This document shows positions 6,376 to 7,404 of a DNA stretch of 7,404 nucleotides, piece after piece. This DNA is from Candidatus Thorarchaeota archaeon. Lineage in GTDB: Archaea; Asgardarchaeota; Thorarchaeia; Thorarchaeales; Thorarchaeaceae. The stretch is taken from positions 1 to 7,404 of the forward strand of contig RDOF01000078.1 in assembly GCA_011365025.1 (NCBI GenBank), given 5' to 3'. The notes below the pieces were generated by a model. The model was not told the DNA's origin and made no database searches. It saw nothing but the letters and a program-made list of their open reading frames with translations. A program made the position numbers and the translations under genes. Every line of letters starts with the position of its first letter. Position 1 is the first letter of the stretch.

Positions 6376-7404
6376 TTATCCCGAATAGGATTTCCACAAC
6401 TCACCCCATTCCGTTTCCTCTAGGAACCATTTGACCCATTTCTTGCCCTTTAGCGGTAACCAGATGCCATCATGATACAGACCGGAAAGCTGTGTCGGAA
6501 GCCACATTAGTGGTGATCTGAATAGGAACTGCTCCATTCCTGGAAATCGCAGGAATCCTCTATTCCAAGCTATTACCGGGGACTTGCCCGGGCTCAGATG
6601 GAAGTTTGGCAGATCCTTCCACGATTCGAAATCTCCTACGATTTCAATGTTGTCCGGGTTTGATTCCCCGAGTCCCAGCTCGGTAGCGATTTGGAGTTTG
6701 TGTACGCATTTCTGGTCGATTCCCATAAGCCGTGTCTGTACTGTGTCTGCCGCAACCATGTCGTTTGTGGCGAGCAGTACATTGCCAATCCTTGGTATCA
6801 TTGTGCGCGGACCCGCCCCATCTCCAACTACTGTTCCATCAGTCAGGACGAATTCGGAGTTTGAAATGTGCTGCTGAATCATTAACAAATCTACAAGTAC
6901 TTCATGGATCTTTAGGTGGGCCAGATGCCGCTTCTTTGTCAAGTACAACCCAAAGGAATCTTTCATGGCCCCGGTCATCTGCGTGTGCCCATGCGTTTTG
7001 ATGGTCGGAAGATGAATGATATTCGTGTTGAAGATTTCTTTTGGTGCGACTATTTCTCCGAATGTGTCCTCGACGGCCAAGGTCTTTCGCGGTAGGTCAA
7101 CATCGACATAGTGTGCCTGGATAAGGGGAAGGAATCGAATCTTGTGTTCTTTCATGACTTTGTACCAGTTGTTTCCCTTCGTACCCGCATAGATATTGGT
7201 TACAACTGTTTCATTTTCTACAGCTTGAATAGTCCTAGGGTGGTAGCCGTCTGCAATCATCTTCCGAAGCAGACCATCGAAAATGTAAGGGTTGGTCGAA
7301 CACGCCGGATAAAACTTGCTCCAAGAGAGATTCAGCTTAATAGTTGTGTCAACATTCTTGGAGACATGTTTCTGATACTCAGCCAAATCCAGAGCTCTTG
7401 CTAT
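6376..7404 (-). CDS. DUF362 family protein (5' partial)
   Basis: The frame is open to the right edge: the codons before the TTG at 7386 read I-A-R-A-L-D, a natural helix leading into L-A-E-Y. The gene therefore starts outside the window; 342 residues are visible. DUF362 (PF04015) marks, numbered from the first visible residue, are I-K-L-N (22-25), S-T-N-P (36-39), HLPTIKTH (131-138), TGAMKDSFG (144-152), DGTVVGDGAGP (189-199) and ATNDMVAAD (212-220). No CxxCxxC ferredoxin cluster, found in some family members, is visible; only Cys35 and Cys233 are present. The last 47 residues are rich in Trp (six) and Lys and may contact membranes. The family's biochemical role is not established; position ahead of the prenyltransferase suggests a part in the same membrane-linked pathway, but this is inference only. 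Confidence 0.85.
   Translation of the reverse strand: MARALDLAEYQKHVSKNVDTTIKLNLSWSKFYPACSTNPYIFDGLLRKMIADGYHPRTIQAVENETVVTNIYAGTKGNNWYKVMKEHKIRFLPLIQAHYVDVDLPRKTLAVEDTFGEIVAPKEIFNTNIIHLPTIKTHGHTQMTGAMKDSFGLYLTKKRHLAHLKIHEVLVDLLMIQQHISNSEFVLTDGTVVGDGAGPRTMIPRIGNVLLATNDMVAADTVQTRLMGIDQKCVHKLQIATELGLGESNPDNIEIVGDFESWKDLPNFHLSPGKSPVIAWNRGFLRFPGMEQFLFRSPLMWLPTQLSGLYHDGIWLPLKGKKWVKWFLEETEWGELWKSYSG

Noticed and set aside
7384..7386. TTG as the start of the DUF362 gene
   Set aside because: Upstream codons remain open to the edge and read as a natural N-terminal helix; no Shine-Dalgarno sequence precedes the TTG.
1..7404. tRNA, rRNA, CRISPR, insertion sequence or riboswitch
   Set aside because: No cloverleaf-like segment, regularly spaced short repeats, transposase motif or terminal inverted repeats were seen; nearly all bases are coding and gaps are under 50 bp.

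Overview
The window looks archaeal. The gene complement is a tyrosyl-tRNA synthetase of the archaeal/eukaryotic type without the bacterial C-terminal domain, a UbiA-family prenyltransferase, a DUF362 protein, a PHP phosphoesterase, a flippase-like membrane protein, and a long surface protein built from Ig-like repeats anchored by one C-terminal membrane helix. Base composition is fairly balanced by eye, genes are tightly packed, Shine-Dalgarno sequences are recognisable, and one gene starts with TTG. The repeat-rich surface protein and the eukaryote-leaning TyrRS suggest an Asgard archaeon (perhaps Thorarchaeia-like), but that placement is inference and a database search would be needed.

Layout. 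On the + strand, bases 2-2557 hold the 3' part of a large surface protein whose start lies outside the window. It has one partial and six complete repeats of about 98-100 residues, then one transmembrane helix and a charged cytoplasmic tail of about 187 residues. It converges, across 48 bp, on a five-gene block on the - strand. In transcription order (right to left) that block is: a DUF362 protein (5' end outside the window), a UbiA prenyltransferase of the decaprenyl-phosphate phosphoribosyltransferase type, a PHP-domain metal-dependent phosphoesterase, a flippase-like/LPG-synthase-TM-type membrane protein, and tyrosyl-tRNA synthetase. Junctions are 12 nt, 9 nt, a 4-nt ATGA overlap and 36 nt, as expected of one operon with translational coupling. 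No intergenic stretch exceeds 50 bp, and no RNA gene, CRISPR array or mobile element was seen.

How the genes may work together. The UbiA-type enzyme, PHP phosphoesterase and flippase-like protein resemble in outline the mycobacterial route that makes a polyprenyl-phosphate pentose donor: phosphoribosyl transfer to polyprenyl phosphate, removal of the 5-phosphate, then movement across the membrane. The idea that this archaeon uses a PHP enzyme and a flippase-like protein for an analogous lipid-linked pentose is the most interesting hypothesis here. It is inferred from family membership and gene order only. TyrRS at the operon end is probably a housekeeping gene carried along.
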